Below are positions 44,155 to 53,869 of a DNA stretch of 64,000 nucleotides, piece by piece (positions within the stretch are counted from its first letter, which is position 1; the number at the start of each line of letters is the position of its first letter). The position numbers and the translations under genes were made by a program. The stretch is from positions 1 to 64,000 of the forward strand of contig NZ_FZNZ01000024.1 in assembly GCF_900187995.1 (NCBI RefSeq). Reading direction: 5' to 3'. Source of the DNA: Prevotella jejuni. Lineage in GTDB: Bacteria; Bacteroidota; Bacteroidia; Bacteroidales; Bacteroidaceae. Under the pieces are notes generated by a model that saw only the letters and a list, made by a program, of their open reading frames with translations, did not search any database and was not told the DNA's origin.

Positions 44155-45393
44155 TTATAGTTCTAAATCTCCTCCAAACTCCTCATGCCAAGGTAGTCCC
44201 TGTTTATTGAGAACCTCCAAGAATGGATCTGGGTCGAAGTCTTCCACATTCCAGACACCTGGCTTGCGCCACAGCCCCTTGAAGAACATCATCGCACCAG
44301 CCATTGCTGGTACGCCAGTCGTATAGCTTACGCCTTGCATACCTGTTTCATTATAGGCATCCTGATGCTTGCAGTTGTTATAGATGTAATAAGTTTGTTC
44401 CTTACCATCCTTGATACCACGGATACGGCAGCCGATAGAGGTCTCGCCATCATAGTTCTCACCGAGTTCTTGTGGGTTTGGTAATACTGCTTTCAAGAAC
44501 TGTAAAGGTACTATCTTAACCTTTGCAGTCTTACCAGAACCGTCAGCTAATGGTGCTTCATATTCAATCTCATCGATACGACTCATACCAAGGTTCTGAA
44601 TACAATCGAGGTAAGTAAGGTATTGCTGACCAAAGGTCATCCAGAAGCGAGCACGCTTAATTGTCGGATAGTTCTTGACTAATGACTCCAACTCCTCGTG
44701 GTGCATCAAGTAAGAGTCGCGTGGACCGATGTTTGGATAGGTAATATCTTGATGTACTACCAATGGTTCTGTCTCAATCCATTTACCATTCTCATAGTAA
44801 AGACCCTTTTGGGTAATCTCACGGATATTGATTTCTGGGTTGAAGTTAGTGGCAAACGCTTTGTGATGGTTACCTGCGTTACAGTCAACAATATCGAGAT
44901 AGTGAATCTCATCAAAGTGATGCTTTGCTGCATATGCAGTGTAGGCTTGTGACACTCCAGGGTCGAAACCACAACCGAGGATAGCTGTTAAGCCTGCTTT
45001 CTCGAACTTATCTTTATAAGCCCATTGCCAGCTATACTCAAAGTGTGCCTCATCTTTTGGCTCATAGTTAGCTGTGTCAAGATAGTTGCAACCGCAAGCT
45101 AAGCAGGCATCCATGATGGTGAGGTCCTGATAGGGTAGTGCCAGATTGATTACCAGCTCAGGTTTGAAGGAATTGAAGAGCGCCTTCAACTGTTCAACAT
45201 CATCTGCATCAACCTGTGCAGTCTTGATGTCTGCCTTGTAGCCTTTGTCATGAATAGCCTTAACCAGTGCGTCACATTTCTCTTTACGACGGCTGGCAAT
45301 CATGAACTCCGTAAACACGTCCTGGTTTTGGACAATCTTAAAAGCGGCTACAGTGGCTACACCACCTGCGCCAATCATTAAAACTTTTCCCAT
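44155..45393 (-). CDS. Carboxynorspermidine dehydrogenase (saccharopine dehydrogenase family)
   Basis: NADPH-dependent enzyme that condenses aspartate semialdehyde with a diamine to give carboxynorspermidine or carboxyspermidine, the alternative route to spermidine and norspermidine. The 412-residue product has an N-terminal Rossmann motif MGKVLMIGAGGVATVAAF, substrate-region LPYQDLTIMDACLACGCNYL near 106-125 and ILGCGFDPGVSQAYTAYAAK near 157. C-terminally it has GMQGVSYTTGVPAMAGAMMF near 356. The GCGFDPG motif favours this group over lysine-degrading saccharopine dehydrogenase. Its usual partner, the carboxynorspermidine decarboxylase, is not in the window. Confidence 0.85.
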   Translation of the reverse strand: MGKVLMIGAGGVATVAAFKIVQNQDVFTEFMIASRRKEKCDALVKAIHDKGYKADIKTAQVDADDVEQLKALFNSFKPELVINLALPYQDLTIMDACLACGCNYLDTANYEPKDEAHFEYSWQWAYKDKFEKAGLTAILGCGFDPGVSQAYTAYAAKHHFDEIHYLDIVDCNAGNHHKAFATNFNPEINIREITQKGLYYENGKWIETEPLVVHQDITYPNIGPRDSYLMHHEELESLVKNYPTIKRARFWMTFGQQYLTYLDCIQNLGMSRIDEIEYEAPLADGSGKTAKVKIVPLQFLKAVLPNPQELGENYDGETSIGCRIRGIKDGKEQTYYIYNNCKHQDAYNETGMQGVSYTTGVPAMAGAMMFFKGLWRKPGVWNVEDFDPDPFLEVLNKQGLPWHEEFGGDLEL

Positions 45394-45507
45394 AGTTCAA
45401 TCCTATTCCTTGTCATATTATCCTTTCTCTCCATTCCAGTGATAGGGGAAAAGGGAATGTTATGTTAGGAATTCTTATTTTATAATTATTGTTTTTATGC
45501 TTTTTTC

Positions 45508-46128
45508 TTACTTAATCTTACGGTCAATCTCTGATGAGGTTATGCCCATTGCGTTTAGTAGTGAATAGCCTAAGATTTGCTGTTTGAAGTTGCCTCCTTC
45601 GAGTGGTTGCATTGCAAACAGCGTGATATGTTTTAGCTCATCATCTACATCGCAAAGCGTAGATCGTAGTGCACTCATCACATGCCCATCCTCAGCATTT
45701 GGTATTATCATAATACGCTTAACCTCTTCATGATTAAGAATGGTCTTCAGAAGGTCGAGAAGAACATAGTCTTTCTCGGCTGCTTCATCACCAGTAGCAA
45801 TCGTATTAATAATGAACTCTCCAAGTTGAACATCTTTGAAAGCTTGTCCGTTCAACTCTTTCTCATAGTCAGATGGGGCAAAGTTCTCAAGTTTTCGATT
45901 CTTTCTGTCATGTAGAAGGACTACTTGTGTCTCATGATTTCCTGGCTTCAATCGTCCGTCAAGGGCGATGTTGACAGCCCACTGACTGAAATCAGCAGCT
46001 GGAATACGACGGTTAAGCATTCGCTCAAAGTTGACAATGAGGTCGAACGCAACATGGTCTATATAATCACCATCCACGATGATGATATTCTCACTCCATT
46101 TAATGTTCTGTGCTTCTTGTGCATTCAT
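45508..46128 (-). CDS. Conserved cytoplasmic protein of unknown function
   Basis: The 206-residue soluble protein has no signal peptide. Distinct blocks include ENIIIVDGDYIDHVAFDLIV near 14-33, DFSQWAVNIALDGRLKPG near 46 and VKRIMIIPNAEDGHVMSAL near 132. I recall similar uncharacterised proteins only from Bacteroidota (a DUF6621-like family) and cannot confirm membership. The -7 box of its promoter (46134-46141) ends six bases before the ATG, so the message is probably leaderless. It is followed after 114 bases by the carboxynorspermidine dehydrogenase gene. Confidence 0.7.
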   Translation of the reverse strand: MNAQEAQNIKWSENIIIVDGDYIDHVAFDLIVNFERMLNRRIPAADFSQWAVNIALDGRLKPGNHETQVVLLHDRKNRKLENFAPSDYEKELNGQAFKDVQLGEFIINTIATGDEAAEKDYVLLDLLKTILNHEEVKRIMIIPNAEDGHVMSALRSTLCDVDDELKHITLFAMQPLEGGNFKQQILGYSLLNAMGITSSEIDRKIK

Positions 46129-46133
46129 AGCTA

Positions 46134-46163
46134 CAAAGATACATTAAATCAAGCAAAATGCAA
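46134..46163 (-). promoter_or_regulatory. Promoter of the 45508-46128 gene, giving a leaderless message
   Basis: Minus-strand TATCTTTG at 46134-46141 with a TTG at 46161-46163, spacer 19 bases. The expected start coincides with the ATG at 46126-46128. Confidence 0.65.
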
Positions 46164-46180
46164 AATAAATAACTTCGTTT

Positions 46181-46597
46181 TTAATGCTTTATCTGTTTGT
46201 GTGATTTATAGATATAGATAATTATAGCAAGGAAGATAAGGGAGAACAGCACTATTGATGACATGGGAAGCATTTGGGCAGAACATGCTGTAAGATACAA
46301 TATAACTACCATTAGTATGGGCATAATGGTACGGATAGCCTTTGGATTGCTCTTTCTTCGACTTTGTTCGCTCAATAGACTTGTGTCGTATGGGTGCTTC
46401 TCTTGGTTGATAATCAGCAAGAAGACGATTATTGAAATAGCAGGATGTGCCAATATAAGATACTTAGGACCGTAGCTGTCTGCCTCTCCTGCAAAGCTCC
46501 AATGCAGGATAATACTCTCAGGACCGTTCGTAATACGGAGTAATGAAATGACGGTAATTGCAATGATGATGGCTAATGATAATATTCTACTTTTCAT
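46181..46597 (-). CDS. DUF1648-like membrane protein
   Basis: Three to four hydrophobic segments. The DUF1648 signature is visible as GPESIILHWSFAGEADSYGP followed by KYLILAHPAISIIVFLL. DUF1648 occurs in SdpI-type immunity proteins and many small membrane proteins of unknown role. The open frame begins further upstream with a TTG (46642) and an ATG (46636), but a TATATTTG box at 46640-46647 would start transcription at about 46634. I therefore chose the ATG at 46597, which gives 138 residues beginning MKSRILSLAIIIAITV. Confidence 0.7.
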   Translation of the reverse strand: MKSRILSLAIIIAITVISLLRITNGPESIILHWSFAGEADSYGPKYLILAHPAISIIVFLLIINQEKHPYDTSLLSEQSRRKSNPKAIRTIMPILMVVILYLTACSAQMLPMSSIVLFSLIFLAIIIYIYKSHKQIKH

Positions 46598-46767
46598 ATT
46601 CGGATTGTTGTCTACGTTAGGAGTAACTGTCTTCATGTACAAATATACGCATAATCATGGTAAATTCAAAGCGAATATGTTGTTTTTTCTTCTCTTAAAC
46701 AAAATAGATTAAGAGCGTATTCATGATGGCCTTTTATGTTGTTTATTCACGTTATTCAAATTCTTTT

Positions 46768-46855
46768 CATGAGTGAAAATGTTTTTTTTCATGAAAAAAA
46801 AGAATTATGTTCACGTAAAAAAATATTTTCCTTCATGAAAATAATTCGTAGTGAT
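46768..46855. repeat. 22-bp-period array, CATGAAAA type (copy 2)
   Basis: Units start at 46768, 46790, 46812 and 46834, exactly 22 bases apart, each beginning CATG or CACG and rich in A then T. The last unit, CATGAAAATAATT, is the same as in the array at 5664-5751, and AAATATTTT precedes it in both. The array lies in a 500-base AT-rich spacer between the PFOR terminator and the DUF1648-like gene, about 120 bases upstream of that gene's promoter. The rest of the spacer shows nothing. Confidence 0.8.
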
Positions 46856-47058
46856 GTCTTTTTTGTCTCAGAAATCTTGAGTAGGAATAGTGATATTGTT
46901 ATGCTTTTGAAGGTGTACTGAATGGTTTTTATCAATCACAAAGAGTAGGTCCGTAATCTGTTTCGATGGCTGTGAGAATATGTATAAACAATCAGTAAGA
47001 GACCTTTCCATGGTAATAGGACTGATAATATGTAACGTGATGAATGATTAGAGACAAT

Positions 47059-47093
47059 AAAAAAGAGGCCTCTCCATTGTGGAGAAGCCTCTT
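47059..47093 (-). terminator. Terminator of the PFOR gene
   Basis: On the minus strand AAGAGGC, two unpaired bases, CTCC pair with GGAG and GCCTCTT around a small loop, then TTTTTT. Confidence 0.9.
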
Positions 47094-47147
47094 AGCGTAT
47101 GTTATATAGTGATTAAACTATATCAATTTAGTCTGTGCAGTAGGCGA

Positions 47148-50100
47148 TTATGCCTCTTCGCTCCAGTCTTCCTTGGTCTTGCGAACATAGCTCTTGTAAC
47201 GGAGCTTGGCCATATCCTCACAAGCCTTGAAGAGCTCTTGCCCCTCGTTTGGATAAGCTTTGAGGACAGAGAGGAAGCGAACCTCACTGTGAAGGAACTC
47301 TTGGAACTTGTCCCAATCTGGCTCCTTAGAGTCGAGAGAGAATGGGTTCTTGCCTTCTTCTGCCAACTGTGGGTTGTAACGCCAGAGGTGCCAGTAACCA
47401 CAAGCAACAGCGTTAGCCTCTTGAGCCTGGCTGCGACCCATACCACCCTTAATCTTCAAACCATGGTTGATACATGGAGAGTAAGCGATAATGAGTGATG
47501 GACCTGGGTAAGCCTCAGCCTCACGAATAGCCTTTAAGGTCTGTGCGTTGTCAGCACCCATAGCTACCTGAGCTACGTAAACATAACCGTATGTAGTTGC
47601 CATCAAGCCGAGGTCCTTCTTACGGATACGCTTACCCTTAGCAGCGAACTGAGCGATAGCACCGAGTGGAGTAGACTTAGAACTCTGACCACCAGTGTTT
47701 GAGTAAACCTCAGTATCGAGTACTAAGATATTAACGTCCTCACCAGAAGCGATAACATGGTCGAGACCACCGTAACCGATATCGTATGAAGCACCATCAC
47801 CACCGATAATCCACTGGCTACGCTTAACGAGATAGTGGTCGAGCGTCTTCAACTCTGCACATACAGGGCAACCCTTTGCTGCACCAGCCTCGATTAATGG
47901 CTTCAACTTAGCTGCTGCAACCTTAGAAGCATCAGCGTCGTTCATGTTGTTAAGCCATTCTTGAGCTGCTTCCTTGAACTCTGCAGATACATGCTCGTCA
48001 TCCATAGCACCACTAAGGAGCACTACGATGCGCTCACGCATCTTCTTGTTACCCATTGCCATACCCATACCGAACTCGCAGAAGTCCTCGAACAATGAGT
48101 TGTTGAATGCAGGACCATGACCTTCCTCATTAGTTGTGTAAGGAGTAGAAGGTACTGAAGCTGAGTAGATAGAAGAACAACCAGTAGCGTTAGCAATCAT
48201 CTCACGGTCACCGAAGAGCTGTGAAACGAGCTTAACGTATGGTGTCTCACCACAACCAGCACATGCACCAGAGAATTCGAACAAAGGCTGAGCAAACTGA
48301 GAGTTCTTAGCGTTTGACTTGATATCTACCAAGTTCTGCTTGCTCTTAACGTTCTTAACAAGATAGTTCCAGTCGGCTGCACGACGTGTAGCTTCCTCTT
48401 CACCTGCAACAAACTGTGTCATTGACAATGCCTTGTTACCCTTCTTACCTGGGCAGACATCAGCACAGTTGCCACAACCTGTACAGTCGAGAACAGATAC
48501 TTCGATGCGGAATTGCATACCCTTGAGCTGCTTTGGAGCAAGGATATCAAGTGTTGGCTCATTGAAGCCAGCCTTCTCTGCCTCATCCAAAACGAATGGA
48601 CGGATACATGCATGAGGACAAACGAATGCACACTTGTTACACTGAATACAGTTCTCAGCATCCCATGCAGGAACAAAAGCAGCTACACCGCGCTTGTCGT
48701 AAGCAGCAGTACCAACTGACCATGTACCGTCAACGGTGCCATGATTAACGAAATCAGAAACCTTCAAGAGGTCACCTGCCTGTGCGTTCATAGGACGAAC
48801 GAGTTCCTTAACGAATGCTGGAGCATCGTCAACCTTAGCTTCATCGTCTGGAAGGTTAGCCCATGCTGGGTCAACAGTCAGTTGTTTGTACTCGTTACCA
48901 CGGTCAACAGCAGCAAAGTTCTTGTCTACAACATCCTGACCCTTCTTGCTATAACTCTTAACGATGAATTTCTTCATCTGGTCTACGGCAAGATCGAGAG
49001 GGATAACCTCTGTGATACGGAAGAAAGCAGACTGTAGGATGGTGTTGGTACGGTTACCAAGTCCAATCTCCAGAGCAATCTTTGTTGCGTTGATATAGTA
49101 AACGGTAATATTGTTCTTAGCGAAGTAACGCTTTACCTTGTTAGGTATAAAGTGTACGAGTTCATCACCCTCAAAGATTGTATTCAGCAAGAATGTACCG
49201 TTCTTACGCAATCCACGCGTTACGTCATACATGTTCAGATAAGCCTGAACGTGGCATGCAACGAAGTTAGGAGTATTTACCTGATAAGTAGAACGGATTG
49301 GGCTATCACCGAAACGAAGGTGAGAACAGGTGAAACCACCTGACTTCTTAGAGTCGTAAGAGAAATAAGCTTGGCAGTGCTTATCAGTGTTATCACCGAT
49401 AATCTTTACTGAGTTCTTGTTAGCACCAACTGTACCGTCAGCACCCAAACCATAGAACTTAGCCTCGAACATGCCTTCACCACCTAATGGAATCTCTTCA
49501 ACCTCTGGGAGAGAAGTGAAGGTTACGTCATCAACGATACCTACAGTGAAATGATCCTTTGGTTCTGGCAATTCAAGATTATCATAAACAGCGATGATCT
49601 TAGCTGGTGTTGTATCAGCAGAACCAAGACCATAACGACCACCAACAATTAGTGGTTTGTTCTCAACATCATAGAATGCACTCTTAACATCGAGGTACAA
49701 TGGCTCACCCTCTGCACCTGGTTCCTTTGTACGGTCAAGTACTGCAATACGCTTAACAGACTTAGGAACTGCAGCGAGTAAGTGCTTAACAGAGAATGGA
49801 CGATAGAGGTGTACGGCAATCATACCAACCTTCTTACCCTGAGACATCAAGTAGTCGATAGCCTCACGAGCTGCCTCAGTTGCTGAACCCATCAAGATGA
49901 TGATATTCTCAGCATCCTCAGCACCATAGTAATCAAAGAGGTGATGCTCACGACCAGTAATCTTGGTCAATTCGTTGAGATAGTGCTCAACAACCTCTGG
50001 TACGTTCTCGTATGCGCTGTTAGATGCCTCACGATGTGTGAAGAAAGTCTCAGGGTTCTCAGCAGTACCACGTACAACTGGGCGCTCAGGAGTCATTGCA

Positions 50101-50723
50101 CGGTCGCGGAAACGCTTAACATCTTCCTCGTCAACCAATGGACGGATGTCTTCCTGGTCAAGACACTCAATCTTATGATACTCGTGTGATGTACGGAAAC
50201 CGTCGAAGAAATTGATGAAAGGAACTGATGTCTTCAATGAAGCAAGGTGTGGAACTGCAGAGAGGTCCATTACCTCCTGTACAGAACCAGAGCAGAACAA
50301 TGCGAAACCTGTCTGACGACAAGCCATAACGTCCTGATGATCACCGAAGATACAAAGGGCGTGGCTTGCAAGTGTACGTGCTGAAACATTGAATACACAT
50401 GGCAAAAGCTCACCGGCAATCTTATACATGTTAGGAATCATCAATAGAAGACCCTGTGATGCGGTGAAGGTTGTCGTGAGAGCACCAGACTGTAAAGAAC
50501 CGTGTACGGCACCAGCTGCGCCACCCTCTGACTGCATCTCCTGTACGCTAACAGTCTGACCCCAAAGGTTCTTACGTCCACGTGCTGACCACTCGTCTAC
50601 GTGCTCAGCCATAGGAGATGATGGAGTGATAGGATAGATAGCTGCTACCTCAGAGAACATGTAGCTCACATGAGCAGCGGCCTCGTTACCATCACAAGTG
50701 ATAAACTTCTTTTCTTTAGCCAT
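47148..50723 (-). CDS. nifJ: Pyruvate:ferredoxin (flavodoxin) oxidoreductase
   Basis: Oxidatively decarboxylates pyruvate to acetyl-CoA and CO2, passing electrons to ferredoxin; a central enzyme of anaerobic metabolism. The 1191-residue single-chain form has all domains in order. The pyruvate-binding N-terminus has AAIYPITPSSPMAEHVDEW. A CoA-binding middle part follows. Two 4Fe-4S motifs are CIQCNKCAFVCPHACIRP near 683 and CTGCGNCADVCPG near 740. The third cluster region is GACAGCGETPYVKLVSQLFG, and the ThDP site is GDGASYDIGYGGLDHVI with EVYSNTGGQSSKSTPLGAIA. The AAA ATPase gene lies 46 bases upstream on the same strand. Confidence 0.97.
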   Translation of the reverse strand: MAKEKKFITCDGNEAAAHVSYMFSEVAAIYPITPSSPMAEHVDEWSARGRKNLWGQTVSVQEMQSEGGAAGAVHGSLQSGALTTTFTASQGLLLMIPNMYKIAGELLPCVFNVSARTLASHALCIFGDHQDVMACRQTGFALFCSGSVQEVMDLSAVPHLASLKTSVPFINFFDGFRTSHEYHKIECLDQEDIRPLVDEEDVKRFRDRAMTPERPVVRGTAENPETFFTHREASNSAYENVPEVVEHYLNELTKITGREHHLFDYYGAEDAENIIILMGSATEAAREAIDYLMSQGKKVGMIAVHLYRPFSVKHLLAAVPKSVKRIAVLDRTKEPGAEGEPLYLDVKSAFYDVENKPLIVGGRYGLGSADTTPAKIIAVYDNLELPEPKDHFTVGIVDDVTFTSLPEVEEIPLGGEGMFEAKFYGLGADGTVGANKNSVKIIGDNTDKHCQAYFSYDSKKSGGFTCSHLRFGDSPIRSTYQVNTPNFVACHVQAYLNMYDVTRGLRKNGTFLLNTIFEGDELVHFIPNKVKRYFAKNNITVYYINATKIALEIGLGNRTNTILQSAFFRITEVIPLDLAVDQMKKFIVKSYSKKGQDVVDKNFAAVDRGNEYKQLTVDPAWANLPDDEAKVDDAPAFVKELVRPMNAQAGDLLKVSDFVNHGTVDGTWSVGTAAYDKRGVAAFVPAWDAENCIQCNKCAFVCPHACIRPFVLDEAEKAGFNEPTLDILAPKQLKGMQFRIEVSVLDCTGCGNCADVCPGKKGNKALSMTQFVAGEEEATRRAADWNYLVKNVKSKQNLVDIKSNAKNSQFAQPLFEFSGACAGCGETPYVKLVSQLFGDREMIANATGCSSIYSASVPSTPYTTNEEGHGPAFNNSLFEDFCEFGMGMAMGNKKMRERIVVLLSGAMDDEHVSAEFKEAAQEWLNNMNDADASKVAAAKLKPLIEAGAAKGCPVCAELKTLDHYLVKRSQWIIGGDGASYDIGYGGLDHVIASGEDVNILVLDTEVYSNTGGQSSKSTPLGAIAQFAAKGKRIRKKDLGLMATTYGYVYVAQVAMGADNAQTLKAIREAEAYPGPSLIIAYSPCINHGLKIKGGMGRSQAQEANAVACGYWHLWRYNPQLAEEGKNPFSLDSKEPDWDKFQEFLHSEVRFLSVLKAYPNEGQELFKACEDMAKLRYKSYVRKTKEDWSEEA

Positions 50724-50769
50724 TTTGAAATTTATTAAATGAATATTGTTATAATGTTTTTGGTCTTGC

Positions 50770-51954
50770 CTAATATAGGAAACCCATTAGCCAAAGAGGT
50801 ACTTGATTGTCTTTCCCAACTTCGGTATTGTATATAATATAGGTTGTGTCGTTACTGAATCGTTTCTTGTTCTTTCCTGTATCACAAACCTTAAATTTGT
50901 CTTTCTGACTGATAATATATGTACCAGGCTTATTACTTTCGTTTACTAAGCAGACTTCTTGTAGCGCATTGACAAAGAATGTCTCCATAAGTTGCTGATC
51001 ATCAAGATGGATAGGATAGATAGCATATATCAAGTTGGAGTTCTGTAGCATTACCTTTGCAGGTTTCTTTGGAAACTCCTGACCTACTGGGTAAACAAGA
51101 CTTATGAGTCGTGCATCAGCGAGATTCTTGATGTAATTCATCACAGTAGCTCGACTTGTATTGATTTCTTTAGCAAGGTTACTGATGTTGGGAGCCTTTG
51201 GACCTTCCAGAGCAAGAAGATAAAATAGCTTCTTAATCTTCGTGAGATACTTCAGATCTATTTGTTTGATGAGGAGGATATCGACCTCTGTCATCATGTT
51301 CATAGTCTTTAATAAGTTCTCAGAAAAGTTACGATGCTCTAAGAAGAAAGGGTAGAAACCATGGTGAATATAGTCTGCAAAGAAACTCATGGGACTAACC
51401 TTTGAGAGTATTTGTCTTGTTATTTCCTCGTGGTTGTTTACGATGTCTTGTAATGTGTAAGGCTCAAAGTGTTGTCCTGTCTGTAGGTTTAAGTATTCAC
51501 GGAAGGAGAATCCTCTAAGGTTGTAGCTCTTTACTATGCCATTCAGTTCGGGGTTTTCTTCTTTCAATCTCATGACGCTTGACCCCGTGAAGACAATTTT
51601 CAACTCAGGATAAGAGTCATAACACAAACGGAGTTCACTGCTCCAATTTGGCTGCTTGAATACTTGATCAATTAACAATACTTTTCCTCCATGGCGATAG
51701 AACTCGCCGGCAAAGTCTGCTATTCCTCTACTTTGGAAGTAAAAGTTGTTCATGTTTACATAAAGACATTGGCGATCAGTAGAGCCATAATGCTCTTTCG
51801 CATATTGCAATAGGAAGGTAGTCTTACCCACGCCTCGTGTGCCTTTGATGCCAATGAGCCTGTCGTTCCAATCGATTTCATCCATGAGCCGACGGCGCAC
51901 AGGGGCATTTACGTGCTCCACCAAGTAAGTATGCGTGCGAAAGAATGCGTCCAT
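50770..51954 (-). CDS. AAA_14-type ATPase (ATP-binding protein)
   Basis: The product (394 residues from the chosen start) has Walker A GIKGTRGVGKTTFLLQYAK near 36-54 and Walker B VLLIDQVFKQPNW near 91, where the usual acidic DE is DQ. Sensor KIVFTGSSVMRLK follows, then a winged-helix-like segment ISNLAKEINTSRATVMNYIK near 262. The fold fits the AAA_14 group (often with DUF4143 C-terminus), a large family in Bacteroidota with no settled function. An ATG ten codons upstream (51984) lies at the predicted transcription start, since the promoter's TAACTTTG box ends at 51986. The ATG at 51954 is therefore preferred. Confidence 0.8.
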   Translation of the reverse strand: MDAFFRTHTYLVEHVNAPVRRRLMDEIDWNDRLIGIKGTRGVGKTTFLLQYAKEHYGSTDRQCLYVNMNNFYFQSRGIADFAGEFYRHGGKVLLIDQVFKQPNWSSELRLCYDSYPELKIVFTGSSVMRLKEENPELNGIVKSYNLRGFSFREYLNLQTGQHFEPYTLQDIVNNHEEITRQILSKVSPMSFFADYIHHGFYPFFLEHRNFSENLLKTMNMMTEVDILLIKQIDLKYLTKIKKLFYLLALEGPKAPNISNLAKEINTSRATVMNYIKNLADARLISLVYPVGQEFPKKPAKVMLQNSNLIYAIYPIHLDDQQLMETFFVNALQEVCLVNESNKPGTYIISQKDKFKVCDTGKNKKRFSNDTTYIIYNTEVGKDNQVPLWLMGFLY

Positions 51955-51985
51955 CTTGTTCTCTTTATATAATGTTATGCACATG

Positions 51986-52017
51986 CAAAGTTACTACTTA
52001 TTTCTCTTATTTGCAAA
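51986..52017 (-). promoter_or_regulatory. Promoter of the AAA_14 ATPase gene
   Basis: Minus-strand TAACTTTG at 51986-51993 and TTTG at 52014-52017, spacer 20 bases. This promoter decides the start codon of the ATPase gene. Confidence 0.7.
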
Positions 52018-52052
52018 CTATAGATAGCAAAAAATGATTTTTTTATTTTTAT

Positions 52053-52083
52053 TTTGTGGTATATTTGCTTTGATGTACCTTTG
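52053..52083 (+). promoter_or_regulatory. Promoter of the ATP-grasp gene
   Basis: TTTG at 52053-52056, exactly 19 bases, then TACCTTTG at 52076-52083, an ideal Bacteroides promoter. Leader about 17 bases. Confidence 0.8.
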
Positions 52084-52106
52084 CACAACATAAATAAAGG
52101 ACATCT

Positions 52107-53171
52107 ATGACATTACATATATTCAATCCCGAGCATGATATAGCATTAGCTTATGATAATAAGTATTTTACGGCTCCACACGCAGGAAGGCTACTTCGTC
52201 ACGATTTAGATTATCTTCCTGTTCTTTGGGCAGCGGAAGGTGACTACGTTCTTGTAGAGAACATTGGCTCTGCCAAGCAACATGCGCTTCGCTTTCAACG
52301 TTACGGTGAGCAGGTTAACTTTGTAAGCAGAAACGATGTAGAGCGTCTTTCTGAATATATAGATAATGTGTCACCCTGGGGATGGGACGCTGCCTTGAAA
52401 TTTCAATTAGAACAGATGGGTGTTAAAACAGCAGTTCTTCCTACTGACAAAGAACTTGCCGATATACGAAAACTTAGTAATCGACAGTTCTCTTCTGCCG
52501 TGTTGGAGGATGTACAGACACAACTTGCTAATCCTGTCTTGCTTGGTAAGGCTTTTTATGTAGACTGTTTTGCGGATTTAGAAAGCATGCTTCAAACGAT
52601 AGGAAAGGCTGTGATTAAAGCGCCATGGAGTAGTAGCGGGCGCGGCGTACGCTATGTTGATTCAATCTTGGGGCCAGCTTTGGCTAATTGGGCTAAGAAT
52701 GTGATAAAGATGCAAGGGGGAATAATGATTGAACCCTATTACAATAAGGTGAAAGACTTTGGTGTTGAGTTCTATTCTGATGCTGAAGGTGTTCACTATG
52801 CGGGACTATCTGTCTTTCATACCGTTAATGGGGCGTATCTTGGTAATAGCCTTGCTGATGAAGTAGAGAAGAAGTCTATCTTGTCTACTTATATCTCAGA
52901 AGGTTTGTTGAATGATGTAGTAACCTCCTTAGAGCAGTTGCTTACCATTCATTTGCGAGGTGTTTACAGAGGTCCGTTGGGTGTTGATATGATGATTGTT
53001 GCGGCAGAAAAGGGGTTTATGCTTCATCCTGTTGTCGAAATAAATCTACGACGTACGATGGGACATGTTGCTTTGTCGCTATCAAGTCGACATGAACTCT
53101 CTGATAGAATAATGCGAATTGATTACGACGGGGCACACTACCATCTCCACCTTGTTCATAAGGATAGATAA
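52107..53171 (+). CDS. ATP-grasp-like protein of unknown substrate
   Basis: The 354-residue cytoplasmic protein begins MTLHIFNPEHDIALAYDNKY. The middle and C-terminal parts show ATP-grasp features. A nucleotide-binding lysine lies in VIKAPWSSSGRGVRYV near 173-188. EPYYNKVKDFGVEFYSD follows near 211. The metal-binding end motif is LHPVVEINLRRTMG near 310 (the E-x-N-x-R pattern typical of the fold). These enzymes join a carboxylate to an amine or thiol via an acyl phosphate. The substrate is unknown and neighbours give no clue. Monocistronic with an ideal promoter. Confidence 0.75.
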   Translation: MTLHIFNPEHDIALAYDNKYFTAPHAGRLLRHDLDYLPVLWAAEGDYVLVENIGSAKQHALRFQRYGEQVNFVSRNDVERLSEYIDNVSPWGWDAALKFQLEQMGVKTAVLPTDKELADIRKLSNRQFSSAVLEDVQTQLANPVLLGKAFYVDCFADLESMLQTIGKAVIKAPWSSSGRGVRYVDSILGPALANWAKNVIKMQGGIMIEPYYNKVKDFGVEFYSDAEGVHYAGLSVFHTVNGAYLGNSLADEVEKKSILSTYISEGLLNDVVTSLEQLLTIHLRGVYRGPLGVDMMIVAAEKGFMLHPVVEINLRRTMGHVALSLSSRHELSDRIMRIDYDGAHYHLHLVHKDR

Positions 53172-53569
53172 TGACTACTGTCAGAGAAGGGATGTTAAGG
53201 AGTCTGCGAGTTGATATTGAGGGATAGTAAAAAGATAAGGTAATCCTAAATATTATCATACCATGATGTAGTTTATGTGGCTTACTGACTTTCCGAGTGA
53301 CGTTTCAGATACTACATACAGTGCCTATATAGACTTTTTCTGTGTGCAAAATTCACCGTTGTTCTGTGAGTGACTGAAGTGTCCTACTGCTTCACTCCTT
53401 GTCTTCATGGAAACATCTTGGTAACTACTTTATATCTCTGGGATAACCGCAAGGAAGTAAAAAAGTATTACACGTTTCTGTACAAAACACCCTCATGATA
53501 AGGGTATAACATCTCTAAGCACCTAATCCGTAATATTCAATAAATCAGTATGTTATAAATAGCATTGGA

Positions 53570-53655
53570 GAAGACGCCCTTCTTGCCTCAAGAAGGGCAT
53601 CTTCTGCATGCAAGAGGGGCATGTTCTTGAATATAGTTAGGCCTCTTCTTTGAGC
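53570..53655 (+). repeat. GAAGACGCCC palindromic dispersed repeat, copy C
   Basis: GAAGACGCCCTTCTTGC pairs with CAAGAAGGGCATCTTC, then GCATGCAAGAGGGGCATG, TTCTTGAATATAGTTAG and GCCTCTTCTT. The match to copies A and B fades after about 53655. Confidence 0.75.
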
Positions 53656-53767
53656 TTAAAGAGCGTGTGTTGGGGTTGAGAGTCGCGAAAAATGTTGACA
53701 TAAAGAGACTTGACACCTCTCCTCATAGACTCTCAACGAAGAGGAAAGGAATGTTTAGTGGGAAGGA

Positions 53768-53796
53768 CCTCCCCCGACCCCTCCGAAGGAGGGGAG
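53768..53796. repeat. REP-like C-rich/G-rich hairpin
   Basis: CCTCCCCCGACCCCTCC faces GGAGGGG around a GAA loop. It is of the same base pattern as the hairpin at 28958-28990 and the ends of the in-gene insertion at 32862-32990. Confidence 0.5.
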
Positions 53797-53869
53797 CGCC
53801 TAACGGGATATGGTTTGCTATGATTTAATGCGTGACAAGGAAGGTGAAGGAGCCTAATCTAAGTTGTTA

